DNA of 64,000 nt from Actinomyces israelii DSM 43320. Lineage in GTDB: Bacteria; Actinomycetota; Actinomycetes; Actinomycetales; Actinomycetaceae. Under the pieces are notes generated by a model that ran no database searches, had not been told where the DNA came from, and saw nothing but the letters and a program-made list of their open reading frames with translations. The position numbers and the translations under genes were made by a program. Shown here piece by piece: positions 47,238 to 55,781 of the stretch (positions are counted from its first letter, which is position 1; every line of letters begins with the position of its first letter). The stretch lies in NCBI RefSeq assembly GCF_000711965.1, contig NZ_JONS01000001.1, positions 211,561 to 275,560 of the forward strand, in the 5' to 3' direction.

Positions 47238-48413
47238 TCAGGCCCCAGGTGCCGGGTCGAAGTCGGGCAGGCGCTCGCCGAGGCCGAAGGTGGCGGCGAG
47301 CGCCGCCAGGACGCGGGCGGCGGCCCTCCCGTCGCCGTAGGGGTTGACGGCGCGGGCCATGGCCGCGTGGGCCTCCGGGTCGTCCAGCAGGCGGGAGACC
47401 TCCGCCACAATCCGCTCCTCGTCGGTGCCCACGAGCCGGGCCACCCCGAAGGCGATCGCCTCGGGACGCTCGGTGTTCTCGCGCATGACCAGGACGGGCT
47501 TGGACAGTGCCGGCGCCTCCTCCTGGACGCCGCCGGAGTCGGTGAGCACGACGTCGGCCCGGTTCATGAGGGTGCAGAACTGGCCGTACTCCAGGGGCTC
47601 GGTGACCACGACGTTGCCACGGCCGGCGATGCGCGGCAGGAGGGCCTGGCGCACGCGCGGATTGCGGTGGGCCGGCAGGACGAAGAGCGTGTCGGGGTGG
47701 GCCCGGGCCAGGCGCGCGACGGCCTGTCCGATGCGCTCCATGGGCTCGCCCCAGGACTCCCGCCGGTGCGCGGTGACCAGGACGACGCGGCGGGCCGAGT
47801 CGGACAGGGCGTCGGCCAGCGCCGGGTCGGCAGGCGGCACCGGCCGGGTGACGGCGTCCAGGAGGGCGTCGATGACGGTGTTGCCGGTGACCAGGACCGT
47901 GGTCGGGTCGAAGGTCTCCCGCAGGAGGTTGTCCCGGCTGCGCCCGGTCGGGCACAGGTGCAGGGAGGTGATCTGGCTGAGCAGGCGCCGGTTGGCCTCC
48001 TCGGGGTAGGGCGAGGCGATCGAACCCGTGCGCAGGCCCGCCTCGACGTGCGCGACGGGCACCTCGTGGTAGAAGGCGGCCAGGCCCGCGGCGAAGGCGG
48101 AGGTGGTGTCGCCCTGGACGAGGACGACGTCGGGGGCCAGTGCCTCGATCTGCTCGCCCGCGCCGGTCAGCGTCCGGGTGGTGACCTGGGTCAGGGACTG
48201 GCCGGGGGCGTGGATGTCGAGGTCCACGTCGGGGGCGATGGAGAAGAAGCCGTTGACCTGGTCGAGCATCTCGCGGTGCTGGCCGGTCACGACGACGACG
48301 GGGCGGAACCGCCGGTCCTCCCCCATGGCCTTGACCAGCGGGGCCATCTTGATGGCCTCGGGGCGGGTGCCGTAGATAAGCATGGCGGTCAGGGGCGGCT
48401 CAGGCGCGGTCAT
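47238..48413 (-). CDS. wecB: UDP-N-acetylglucosamine 2-epimerase (non-hydrolysing)
   Basis: Interconverts UDP-GlcNAc and UDP-ManNAc, supplying ManNAc for surface polymers. 391 residues: YGTRPEAIKMAPLV, VTGQHREMLDQV, HVEAGLRTG, PEEANRRL and LTDSGGVQEEAPALSKPVLVMRENTERPE are all family hallmarks. The start is inside the end of the beta-sandwich-like gene (14-bp overlap), so the gene is coupled to the glycosyltransferase cluster. An alternative substrate role in teichoic or capsular polymer synthesis cannot be excluded. Confidence 0.94.
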   Translation of the reverse strand: MTAPEPPLTAMLIYGTRPEAIKMAPLVKAMGEDRRFRPVVVVTGQHREMLDQVNGFFSIAPDVDLDIHAPGQSLTQVTTRTLTGAGEQIEALAPDVVLVQGDTTSAFAAGLAAFYHEVPVAHVEAGLRTGSIASPYPEEANRRLLSQITSLHLCPTGRSRDNLLRETFDPTTVLVTGNTVIDALLDAVTRPVPPADPALADALSDSARRVVLVTAHRRESWGEPMERIGQAVARLARAHPDTLFVLPAHRNPRVRQALLPRIAGRGNVVVTEPLEYGQFCTLMNRADVVLTDSGGVQEEAPALSKPVLVMRENTERPEAIAFGVARLVGTDEERIVAEVSRLLDDPEAHAAMARAVNPYGDGRAAARVLAALAATFGLGERLPDFDPAPGA

Positions 48414-49173
48414 GGGTTTCGTCCCTATCTCCGGGTCTTGTGCGATTGCTTGGGCTACTCAGGCTACTCGGCGCGGCCCCGGTCGTCAGCGAGACCGGGC
48501 CGACGGTGATGACGGCGTCCTCGGTGTAGGCCGCTACGGCCCCTGACGGGTAGGGGCTCTCCTCGTCGGTGACGGTGGCGAGCTCGGCGCCGTCCACGCT
48601 CACCGTCATGGTGACGGCGTCGCCGGCCGTGGTCGTGGTCACGGTGACGTCGAAGGCGGTGCCGATCGGGTAGGTGGGCGCGTCCCCGGAGGCGAGGAAG
48701 CGCTGGGCCCCGGGGTAGGCGGGGTCCTCCTTGCTGACCTCCCAGCCGTTGGGCTTCAGGGCCAGGGCGTAGAAGTGCTGGTCGTCGGTGTAGCTCCACA
48801 GCAGCCAGGCGACCTCCCAGGGATTGGGGTCGCTCCCGGTGCGCAGCTGGGCGACGGTGCGCACGGTCGCCGTGATCGTCTGCGTCGCGCCCGCCTCGAC
48901 CGCCATGCCGTCGACCGTCGCCAGGGCGGCGTGCGTCTCGTCGGAGCGGGTGGCGGCCTTCGGGCTCAGGCGGATGGTCTCCCGGGAGCAGGTGACCCTC
49001 CCGTACCCGTGGTGGACGGTCGTCCACCCGCAGCGGTTGGCCATGGTGTACACGGTGGTCACGACACCGCCCAGGACGAGCACCCCGACCAGGGCCACGA
49101 CGACGTGCCGCCGGGCGAGCCGCAGGAACCACCTGGCCCCCTCCCCGATCCTCTCCGCCACACGGATGCTCAT
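48400..49173 (-). CDS. membrane-anchored protein with beta-sandwich-like domain
   Basis: 257 residues. A short basic cytoplasmic start leads into one membrane helix (HVVVALVGVLVLGGVVTTVYTMA, about 24-46), then an extracytoplasmic domain rich in beta-strand pattern (WEVAWLLWSYTDDQHFYALALKPNGWEVSKED, and VTVTTTTAGDAVTMTVSVDGAELATVTD). This looks like a concanavalin-like (LamG or DUF1080-type) fold, which often binds glycans. It overlaps the GT2 gene by 4 bp and wecB by 14 bp, so it is in the core of the operon and may guide the polymer during export. Family assignment is inference. Confidence 0.7.
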   Translation of the reverse strand: MSIRVAERIGEGARWFLRLARRHVVVALVGVLVLGGVVTTVYTMANRCGWTTVHHGYGRVTCSRETIRLSPKAATRSDETHAALATVDGMAVEAGATQTITATVRTVAQLRTGSDPNPWEVAWLLWSYTDDQHFYALALKPNGWEVSKEDPAYPGAQRFLASGDAPTYPIGTAFDVTVTTTTAGDAVTMTVSVDGAELATVTDEESPYPSGAVAAYTEDAVITVGPVSLTTGAAPSSLSSPSNRTRPGDRDETHDRA

Positions 49174-50594
49174 CCGGCCGTCCCCGCAGCGACCCTCCGC
49201 CACACCGGAGCCGGGGCGCCCGCGGCGTCGGGGCGGGGGCCGGTCCCCGTCGGCTGGCCCGGTGCGGCGCCGGGCCGCCGCGGCGCCCCCTGGACCGGCA
49301 CCAGGGCGGCCTGCTCCTCCTCCGGGTCCGCCTCGCGGGCCGTCTTGGCCCAGCCGGTGCGGCCGGTGGCCTGACGGGCCAGGGCGCGCCAGCCGACGAG
49401 GCAGGGCATGAGCCCGTACAGGACGAACAGGTGGGAGTATGCCAGGGCGCGCAGCAGCCCCAGGCCCTCGCTGCGCTCGACACGCCAGTAGAGCCACCCG
49501 AAGATCAGGCCCGGGCCGAAGGCCAGCAGGTAGGCGCCGGCGGCCCACCGCCACGACCGGGGCATGCCCTGAACCGCGGCGGCGGCCGTCAGGATGAGGG
49601 CGGACAGGAACGAGGCGACCAGGAATGACCCCGCCAGGAGCAGCGAGGGGGTGAGGATCTGCCACAGGGAGTCCGCCCTGGACAGGCCCCGCTGCTCGCG
49701 GGCGACCCTCCCCAGGAGGCGGGCCGACTGGAGGTTGCCCTGGAACCAGCGGGTGCGCTGGCGCAGCAGGCGGCGGCCGCTGGTGACGCCCTGCTGGTGG
49801 ACGGCCGCCCGGCCCCAGTACTCATTCGTCCAGCCGGCACCGTTGAGGCGCACGCCCAGGTCGAAGTCCTCCGTCAGCGAGCGCGTCCACGGCCTGCGCC
49901 CCAGGGAGTTGAGCGCGGACAGGCGGGCGAACTGGGCGTTCCCGCCCATGCCGACGCTGCCCAGGCGGCGGCGCCCCTCCTGGAAGACGGAGGTGAAGAC
50001 CACGAACTCCATGTCCTGCATGCGGGCCAGCAGCGAGCTGAACCGGTTGTTGATCCGCACCCCCATCTGCACGGCGCCGACCTCCGCCGAGGCGAAGGCC
50101 CGGCGCGCCTCGGCGATCGCGTGGGGGTCCAGGCGGCCGTCGGCGTCGACCACGCCGACGATCACCGAGCTCGGGTCGCAGCCGGAGAAGCGCTCGCGGA
50201 CGACGGCGAGGGCGCTGTTGAGGGCCTCGCCCTTGCCCCTGCGGGCGTTGGGCAGGACGCGCCGCAGGACCTCGGCGCGCGGGTCGCCGAGGGCCTGGAC
50301 GACGTCCCCGGTCCCGTCGTCGCTGCCGTCGTCGATAACCATGACGTGCAGACCGGGGTCGCGGATGTCGAGCAGGCGCTGGACGGAGGCCGCGATGACC
50401 TCGGCCTCGTTGAGGCAGGGCATGAGGACCACGACGCGCATGCCGGGGTCGAGGGCCGGCGGCCGTCCGTCCGCCGAGCGGCGGGGCGGGCGCCCGGAGA
50501 CGACGAGAAGGGCCAGGGCGTAGCCGAGGGCCACGATGACCATTCCCAGCGCACCGCCCCAGACGATGCGGTCGATCAGAATGAGGATGCTCAT
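49170..50594 (-). CDS. processive family-2 glycosyltransferase (polysaccharide synthase)
   Basis: 474-residue membrane GT2 like PgaC, HasA and cellulose synthases. One N-terminal helix (about 10-33), then a catalytic domain with MVIDDGSDDGT (DD 88-89), VDADG (DxD, 150-152), TEDFDLG (TED, 241-243) and QRTRWFQGN (279-287), and three to four C-terminal helices. A Pro/Ala/Gly-rich cytoplasmic tail follows. Motifs are intact, so a processive synthase is likely; the donor (UDP-GlcNAc or another) is not readable. The upstream 95-residue gene ends 3 bp before its ATG. Confidence 0.9.
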   Translation of the reverse strand: MSILILIDRIVWGGALGMVIVALGYALALLVVSGRPPRRSADGRPPALDPGMRVVVLMPCLNEAEVIAASVQRLLDIRDPGLHVMVIDDGSDDGTGDVVQALGDPRAEVLRRVLPNARRGKGEALNSALAVVRERFSGCDPSSVIVGVVDADGRLDPHAIAEARRAFASAEVGAVQMGVRINNRFSSLLARMQDMEFVVFTSVFQEGRRRLGSVGMGGNAQFARLSALNSLGRRPWTRSLTEDFDLGVRLNGAGWTNEYWGRAAVHQQGVTSGRRLLRQRTRWFQGNLQSARLLGRVAREQRGLSRADSLWQILTPSLLLAGSFLVASFLSALILTAAAAVQGMPRSWRWAAGAYLLAFGPGLIFGWLYWRVERSEGLGLLRALAYSHLFVLYGLMPCLVGWRALARQATGRTGWAKTAREADPEEEQAALVPVQGAPRRPGAAPGQPTGTGPRPDAAGAPAPVWRRVAAGTAG

Positions 50595-50597
50595 GCT

Positions 50598-50885
50598 TCA
50601 CCCCGTCGTCAGGTCGTGGAGGCCGGTTCTGGGGCGGCGGCTGGAGGAGCCGGCGCCGCGGTAGGAGCGGGGCCGCGCGTGACGCGGCCGGTAGGCGCCG
50701 CCGGCGGAGCGCGCGCGGTGGGCGGCGCCGTAGACGTTGAGCCCGATGAAGAGCAGGACGACGGCGAGGAACACCGCCCCGGCGACGTCCACGAGCAGCC
50801 GGGGTACCAGGTCGAGACGCTGCTGAGCGAAGAAGGCGGAGGCGACGAGGACGTGCTCCGCGTCTGTGAGATCAAGAATGTGCAT
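50598..50885 (-). CDS. small one-helix membrane protein before the GT2 synthase
   Basis: 95 residues: MHILDLTDAEHVLVASAFFAQ, a membrane helix (LLVDVAGAVFLAVVLLFIGLNVYGA, about 29-53), then a highly basic tail rich in Arg, His and Ser. The stop lies 3 bp before the GT2 start codon, so it is surely co-translated. Poly-GlcNAc synthases use the small membrane partner PgaD in the same way; sequence similarity to PgaD is not visible, so the partner role is by position. ATG 50885 has no strong ribosome binding site; the frame is open to 50999. Confidence 0.65.
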   Translation of the reverse strand: MHILDLTDAEHVLVASAFFAQQRLDLVPRLLVDVAGAVFLAVVLLFIGLNVYGAAHRARSAGGAYRPRHARPRSYRGAGSSSRRPRTGLHDLTTG

Positions 50886-51246
50886 GATCGTTGCCGATCG
50901 ACACTTGGTGAGGTGGCGGAGCGCCGCGCCCCTGGGGGACGGCGCGTCTCTTGCACGGGGCGCCGGGCCGCTCTCAGGACAGCCGAACACCACGTGCACC
51001 CAGGATAATCAGAAGCATGCATGAATGTAACAAAATGATCACGTTCGATTCATGGAGTATCTCACAGGTTGAGCACAGCCGCCCGGGGGCGCTCGCGGTC
51101 CGTCCCGGTACCGGCGCGTGCGGCCGTCCCCGACGGCCCCGCCCCGACCGGTGCGGGCCGGCCGGCGCCCAAGGCGGGCACGCCCCCGCCGAGCGCCCCC
51201 GTGCGCCGTCGGCCGCCGCGCCCGACACCTACACTCCGCCCGCGGG
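50886..51246. other. intergenic region upstream of the GT2 operon
   Basis: 361 bp. The stretch 51001-51060 is strikingly A+T-rich for this genome and holds the promoter described separately. The rest, up to the ADP-ribosylglycohydrolase relic, has no supported gene. Confidence 0.5.
51005..51033 (-). promoter_or_regulatory. promoter for the GT2-wecB operon
   Basis: Minus strand TTGTTA (51033-51028), 17 nt, GATTAT (51010-51005), in an A+T-rich block. The leader to the small membrane gene would be about 112 nt. Confidence 0.45.
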
Positions 51247-52073
51247 TACCGATGAAGCCCCCCTGTCCGCCTCCCAGCTCGACCGCGCCGAGGGAGTCCT
51301 GCCGGCCCAGGCCTGCGGCCACGCCCTCGGGGCGCCGTGGGAGCTCGACCGCCGCCCCGCCGATCCCGGCTGCGGGGCCGAGCCGGGCGAGGGCTTCATG
51401 CAGGGCGGGGGCCTGGGCCCCTGCGCGCCGGGCGAGTGGAGCGACGACACCCAGGTGGCGGTGGTGATCGCCCGCGTCGCGGCCACCGGCGCCGACCTGA
51501 CGAGCCGGGCCGCCCTGGACGCCATTGCGAACGGCTTCATCGACTGGCTCGCCTCAGCGGCCTCCGACGTCGGCGCGCAGACCCACGCGGTCCTGACGTC
51601 CGTCGCCCGCCACCGCGGTGAGCCGGGCGTCTCGGAGAGGATGCGCCGCGCTGGACTACCACAGGGCCTCCGGCGGGCGCAGCACCGGGAACGGCGCTCA
51701 TGCGCAACGGCGTCGTCGGCCTGACCCGTTTGCACGACCCGCGCGCCACGGCGGCAGCGGCTCGGGCCGCGGCGTCGCTGACGCACGCCGATCCCCTGGC
51801 CGCCGGCTCCTGCGTCATCCAGGCCGAGATGATCCGCGCCCACGTCGTCTCGCCGGCGTGAGGGGCCTGCCGTTCAGCGGGGCCGACACGGTGGCCGCGA
51901 TCGCCGGCGCGGTGGCGGGCGGCTACCTGGGCGCCGCCGCCGTCCCGGACAGGTGGGAGGCGAAGGTCCACGGGCTGCCGGCCGGCCCCGGCTCCGCACC
52001 GCCGCGCGCCGCCGACCTGCGGGACCTGGCGCGCCGGACGGCGCTGGCGGGAATCGGACGGCCGGCGGCCTGA
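51247..52073 (+). pseudogene. ADP-ribosylglycohydrolase relic with at least three frameshifts
   Basis: Segments in different frames reconstruct an ADP-ribosylglycohydrolase. Frame 1 part: RAEGVLPAQACGHALGAPWE and EWSDDTQVAVVIARVAATG (metal-binding DDTQ) at about 51285-51600. Then ALDYHRASGGRSTGNGA at about 51645-51697. Then MRNGVVGLTRLHDPRATAAAARAAASLTHADP at 51700-51861. Then FSGADTVAAIAGAVAGGYLGAAAVPDRW from about 51868. Together these keep the family motifs GGRSTGNG.LMR and GADTVAAIAG, but no single frame spans them and a stretch after AEMIRA is missing. It stands opposite to the flanking leftward genes. Confidence 0.8.
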
Positions 52074-52119
52074 CCGGCGTCGCGCCGTCCGGGCGGACGA
52101 CGGCGGACGCTCCAGCCGC

Positions 52120-53586
52120 TCAGGCGGACCCCTCCTGGGTGAGGACGACCTTGACGGTCCTGAGCAGGATCTTCAAGTCCATCAGGAGGGTCCAGTTCTC
52201 CACGTAGAACAGGTCGAGGCGCAGGGCCTCCTCCCAGCTCAGGGCGGACCTTCCGCTGACCTGCCACAGTCCCGTCATCCCCGGCTTGACCAGCAGCCGG
52301 CGTGCGGCGGTCTCGTCGTAGAACTCGACCTCCTTGGGGACCTGGGGCCTGGGCCCCACCAGGCTCATCGATCCCTCGAGAACGTTGAACAGCTGGGGGA
52401 ACTCGTCCAGGGACGTGCGCCGGAGCACCCGTCCGATCCTGGTGATGCGGGGGTCGCCCGCCACCTTGAACAAGGGCTTGTCGCCCGTCCCCTGCTCGGT
52501 CAGCAGGGTGCCCAGCTCGGTGTCGGCGTTGACGCGCATGGTGCGGAACTTCCAAATCCTGAACGTCTGCCCGTCCCTGCCGACCCTGGTCTGGCGGAAG
52601 AAGGCCGGTCCGCGGTCGTCGTGCCGGATGAGCGCGGGCACCACGACCCACATGGGGGCCAGGGCAATGATCAGGATGACCGACGCCACGATGTCGATCG
52701 CCCTCTTGACCGCGAGCCTGGTTCTGGCGAATGAGCCGAAGCTGATCTCGTGCAGACGGATGCCGCCGGCCGAGTGCGGGCCGGAGACCTCGAGGGCGGC
52801 GCGCACCAGCATGAGCCGGCTCGTCGTCCCCAGCGCCCGTCCGATCCTGCGGACCGCCAGCGGGGTCAGGCCGGAGGTCGGGGCGATCAGCAGGGTGATC
52901 CCGTCGGCCCCGTCAACGGCCCGGCCGATGTCCTCGACGCCCCCGACGACCGGCACGGGCAGGTGCGCGACGTCTGCGGCGTCGCAGTCCGCCGGGCCGT
53001 CGTCGGACAGGAAGGCGCCGCAGGGCTTCAGGCCGAGCTCGGGCCGCCGGCTGATCGTGGCGATCACCGCCGAGGCCGACTCGTGGGAGCCGACGACGAA
53101 CGCCGGGCGGGTGAAGGCCCCCCGTCTCCTGGCCTGCACGAAGAACTGACGGGCCGCCCAGCGCCAGATAAGGAGCAGGGCGATGCCGCCGGGCAGGGCC
53201 ACCAGGAAGTAGACGCGGGGCAGCTGGGCCCCGCTGAGGGCGGACAGGAGGGCCAGGCCCCCGAACTCGGCCGCCGAGGCCTGAAGCACGCGGTGGTACT
53301 CGTCGAGCCCGTGACCGAGAATGCGCTCCTGGTAGGCGTTCATGACCGTCAGGAGGAACCACCAGCTGGCGGCCACGCAGACGTCCAGGAGGATGTCGTT
53401 GGGCATGAGCCGACCGGCGTGCGCGGCGAAGGCCCGTTCGTCGGCAAGGCCCACGAACCGGCCGAAGAGGACGGCGCAGAAGATGGCGGCGAGATCGCCG
53501 GCGCGTAGTGAGTGCTGGAATCCCGCCGTCACGCGGGGACCAGGGACCTTCGATGTGGTGTAGGGGGCGATCTGTGTGCGGGACAT
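52120..53586 (-). CDS. polyprenyl-phosphate sugar-1-phosphate transferase (WbaP/CpsE type)
   Basis: Starts a lipid-linked oligosaccharide by moving a sugar-1-phosphate onto undecaprenyl phosphate. 488 residues: N-terminal hydrophobic helices (to about 160), a CoA-binding-like middle region (AFVVGSHESASAVIATISRRPELG), then a reentrant membrane helix with KRAIDIVASVILIIALAPM and the catalytic domain RQTRVGRDGQTFRIWKFRTM, RTSLDEFPQLFNVLEGSMSLVGPRP and GMTGLWQVSGRS. Full motif set. ATG 53586 has GGAGAG upstream. Next to the Wzz-like gene, it implies a Wzy-type or lipid-linked branch distinct from the GT2 synthase. Confidence 0.93.
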   Translation of the reverse strand: MSRTQIAPYTTSKVPGPRVTAGFQHSLRAGDLAAIFCAVLFGRFVGLADERAFAAHAGRLMPNDILLDVCVAASWWFLLTVMNAYQERILGHGLDEYHRVLQASAAEFGGLALLSALSGAQLPRVYFLVALPGGIALLLIWRWAARQFFVQARRRGAFTRPAFVVGSHESASAVIATISRRPELGLKPCGAFLSDDGPADCDAADVAHLPVPVVGGVEDIGRAVDGADGITLLIAPTSGLTPLAVRRIGRALGTTSRLMLVRAALEVSGPHSAGGIRLHEISFGSFARTRLAVKRAIDIVASVILIIALAPMWVVVPALIRHDDRGPAFFRQTRVGRDGQTFRIWKFRTMRVNADTELGTLLTEQGTGDKPLFKVAGDPRITRIGRVLRRTSLDEFPQLFNVLEGSMSLVGPRPQVPKEVEFYDETAARRLLVKPGMTGLWQVSGRSALSWEEALRLDLFYVENWTLLMDLKILLRTVKVVLTQEGSA

Positions 53587-53717
53587 GGTCTCTGGTCTCT
53601 CCAGGGTCGTAAGGGCATCGAGGCGGCGCGGACAACTGCAACCTCAGGGGGAAACTGCTGTGATATGGGGACGAGTAGCGGACGTACGACGCAGTTGTGC
53701 TTGCTGGAGCCGTGCAC

Positions 53718-55148
53718 TCACCTGGCCCTGGCAGGCAGGTTGGGCCCCGGAGCCGGGGCGCCGCCCAGCCCCTCCACCGTGCGCCGTCCCGCCCCGTGGG
53801 CCTGCTCACGGGGCGCGAACGCCGGCGCCTCGCCGGCGCCGGTGAACCGGCGCGGCTTGGGCTGCGGCGTCTGGTTGAGAACGACGCCGAAGACAGAGCC
53901 GCCGCCCTGCCGGATCACCTCGACCGTCTGCTCGAGCTGGTCGTTCGTCGTCCGTCCCGAGCGCGCCACCAGCAGGACGCCGTCCGTGTGGGCGCCGAGC
54001 GCGGCGGCGTCGGTGACCGGCAGCGCGGCCGGCGCGTCGATCACCACGACATGCTTCGACGACAGGTAGGTCACCAGATCCGACATGCGCTCGGAGCCGA
54101 GGAGCTCGGACGGGTTCGGCGGAGGGTCGCCGGCCGGAATGACCCGCAGGCCGGGCACCGCGCTCTGGACCAGCACCGCGTCCAGGGACGTGGAGCCGAC
54201 CAGCAGCTGGGTCAGCCCGGGACGGCGCCGCCCGCCCCCGTCATGGGGCCGGTGACGGCGCAGGTCGCCGTCGATGAGCACGACCGACTGGCCGGCCAGC
54301 GCCATGACGCGGGCCAGGTTGCTGGCGACGGTGGACTTCCCGTCGCCCTGCATGCCCGAGGTCACCACGAAGGACTGCACGCCCTTGTCGACATTGGCGT
54401 AGCGCATGTTGGTGCGCAGCTTGCGGAAGGCCTCCTCGGCGCCGGCGCCGGCGCCTGTTCCCACCCGCCCGTGCGCAATGGCGTCCGACACGGGGATGAC
54501 GCCGAGGACGGGGCCGTCCACGACGGCGGCCAGGTCCGCGGCGGAGCGGACGCGCCTGTCCCACACCTCGCGCGCGAAGGCCAGGGCGTATCCGAGCAGG
54601 ACGCCGCCCACCAGGCCGACGCCGAGATACTTGAACCCGGACGGCGAGCGGGTCGTGGGCGCCAGGGCGGACGGGGACATGAGCACGACCTCGATCGGCG
54701 AGTCCTCGCCCTCCAGCTGCTTGACCTGCTCGGCGGACTGGCGCACGACCTCGTCGGCGATGCGGCGGGCCCGGTCCTCCGACGACGCGGTCGCGGTGAC
54801 GGTGATCGTCAGGGTGTTGTTCTTGTTGGTCGCCGACAGCGAGCGCGACAGCTGGGCCGGCGTCATGTCGAGCCCCAGGGAGTCGATGACGCCCTGCGCG
54901 ACGGCCTCGGAGGTGAACACGGGCACGAAGGCCTTGACCTTCTGGTTGGCGAGCTGGGAGGCCGCGTACTGCTGCGCCGCCTCCCCGTCCGGCGACACGT
55001 TGACGCGGATGTAGGCCTCCGCGGAGGCCTGATACGACACCGGCGTCAGCAGGATCACCGTGAGGGCCACGAAGAGCCCCGCGAGGAGACCGACGGCGAT
55101 GGCGACGACCTGCCGGCGAGTGAGCTTGAGAAGATCCTCGAATGTCAT
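53718..55148 (-). CDS. Wzz/BY-kinase fusion, polysaccharide chain-length protein
   Basis: 476 residues. Membrane helices at about 14-37 and 172-191 flank a Wzz domain (TPVSYQASAEAYIRVNV and NNTLTITVTATASSEDRARRIADEV). The cytoplasmic ATPase carries Walker A SGMQGDGKST (264-273), A' VVLIDGDLRR (289-298) and B HVVVIDAPAAL (366-376). Such proteins set polymer length and use a phosphorylatable Tyr cluster at the C-terminus; here the last 115 residues contain no tyrosine. A single-chain fusion is typical of proteobacteria and actinobacteria. It precedes the sugar transferase by 131 bp. Confidence 0.88.
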   Translation of the reverse strand: MTFEDLLKLTRRQVVAIAVGLLAGLFVALTVILLTPVSYQASAEAYIRVNVSPDGEAAQQYAASQLANQKVKAFVPVFTSEAVAQGVIDSLGLDMTPAQLSRSLSATNKNNTLTITVTATASSEDRARRIADEVVRQSAEQVKQLEGEDSPIEVVLMSPSALAPTTRSPSGFKYLGVGLVGGVLLGYALAFAREVWDRRVRSAADLAAVVDGPVLGVIPVSDAIAHGRVGTGAGAGAEEAFRKLRTNMRYANVDKGVQSFVVTSGMQGDGKSTVASNLARVMALAGQSVVLIDGDLRRHRPHDGGGRRRPGLTQLLVGSTSLDAVLVQSAVPGLRVIPAGDPPPNPSELLGSERMSDLVTYLSSKHVVVIDAPAALPVTDAAALGAHTDGVLLVARSGRTTNDQLEQTVEVIRQGGGSVFGVVLNQTPQPKPRRFTGAGEAPAFAPREQAHGAGRRTVEGLGGAPAPGPNLPARAR

Positions 55149-55303
55149 ACCGCCGTCACCAATCGAGATTCACAACTGAGCATGCCGTGTATCTCCTACA
55201 GGGAAAGATGGATAGAGAAAGCACGAGGACGTTACCACAGTACGCGGATGAGCACCAGGGCCTGCGCCAGTTCGTTTCACAGTCGTTAGGACGCCGCGGC
55301 ATA

Positions 55304-55732
55304 TCAGTACCCCGCGCCACTTCCGAGGCCCCAGCGCAGCCAGCACGCCCTGCGGGCGGGCGCCGCCCAGGCGCCGTCGGAGGTGCCGACCTCGCCCGTG
55401 GCTGCACTGACGACGAGCGCGGGAAGGGACGGCTCGTCGCGCAGTCGGCAGTCGTGGCCGAGCATGTGGAGCAGCGGTCCCATGTGCCGGGGCAGGACCA
55501 GGCCGCCGATCGCCTCGCTGAGCTCGCCGTAGGTGATGACCTCGCGGTGGGCCGCCACGTCGAGCAGGACCGCCCGGGCCCGGCCGGCGGCCTCCGCCAG
55601 AGCGGGGGTGAGGGTGAGCATGCGCTCGCCCACCGGGTAGCGCTCGCCGACGTCCAGAGCCAGGGCCCCCGGCTCCTCGGCGAGCTCACGGCCCTCCGAG
55701 GACGCCGGCTGCGGACCGCCGTCTGAGATCAT
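55304..55732 (-). CDS. small protein with DNA-alkyltransferase-like winged-helix pattern
   Basis: 142 residues. After a Glu/Ala-rich helical half (LTLTPALAEAAGRARAVLLDVAA) comes REVITYGELSEAIGGLVLPRHMGPLLHMLGHDCRLRDEPSLPALVVSAATGEVG. The ITYGEL...LG..L...LP.LVV spacing resembles the DNA-binding half of O6-alkylguanine alkyltransferase-like proteins, which lacks the active-site Cys here, but identity is low. ATG 55732 has GAGG about 9 nt upstream. It lies 49 bp after the beta-helix gene and 155 bp before the Wzz-like gene, so it may be a regulator within the cluster. Function unknown. Confidence 0.6.
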   Translation of the reverse strand: MISDGGPQPASSEGRELAEEPGALALDVGERYPVGERMLTLTPALAEAAGRARAVLLDVAAHREVITYGELSEAIGGLVLPRHMGPLLHMLGHDCRLRDEPSLPALVVSAATGEVGTSDGAWAAPARRACWLRWGLGSGAGY

Positions 55733-55781
55733 GACCACCGTCCTCGCCCCCTTCCGCCTGCGCCGCAGCACAGCCCGTTGT

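Noticed and set aside
45547..47955. 802-residue frame antisense-like over hisD and wecB
   Set aside because: It shares the strand but is in another frame of hisD and wecB, with Arg/Pro-rich low-complexity content.
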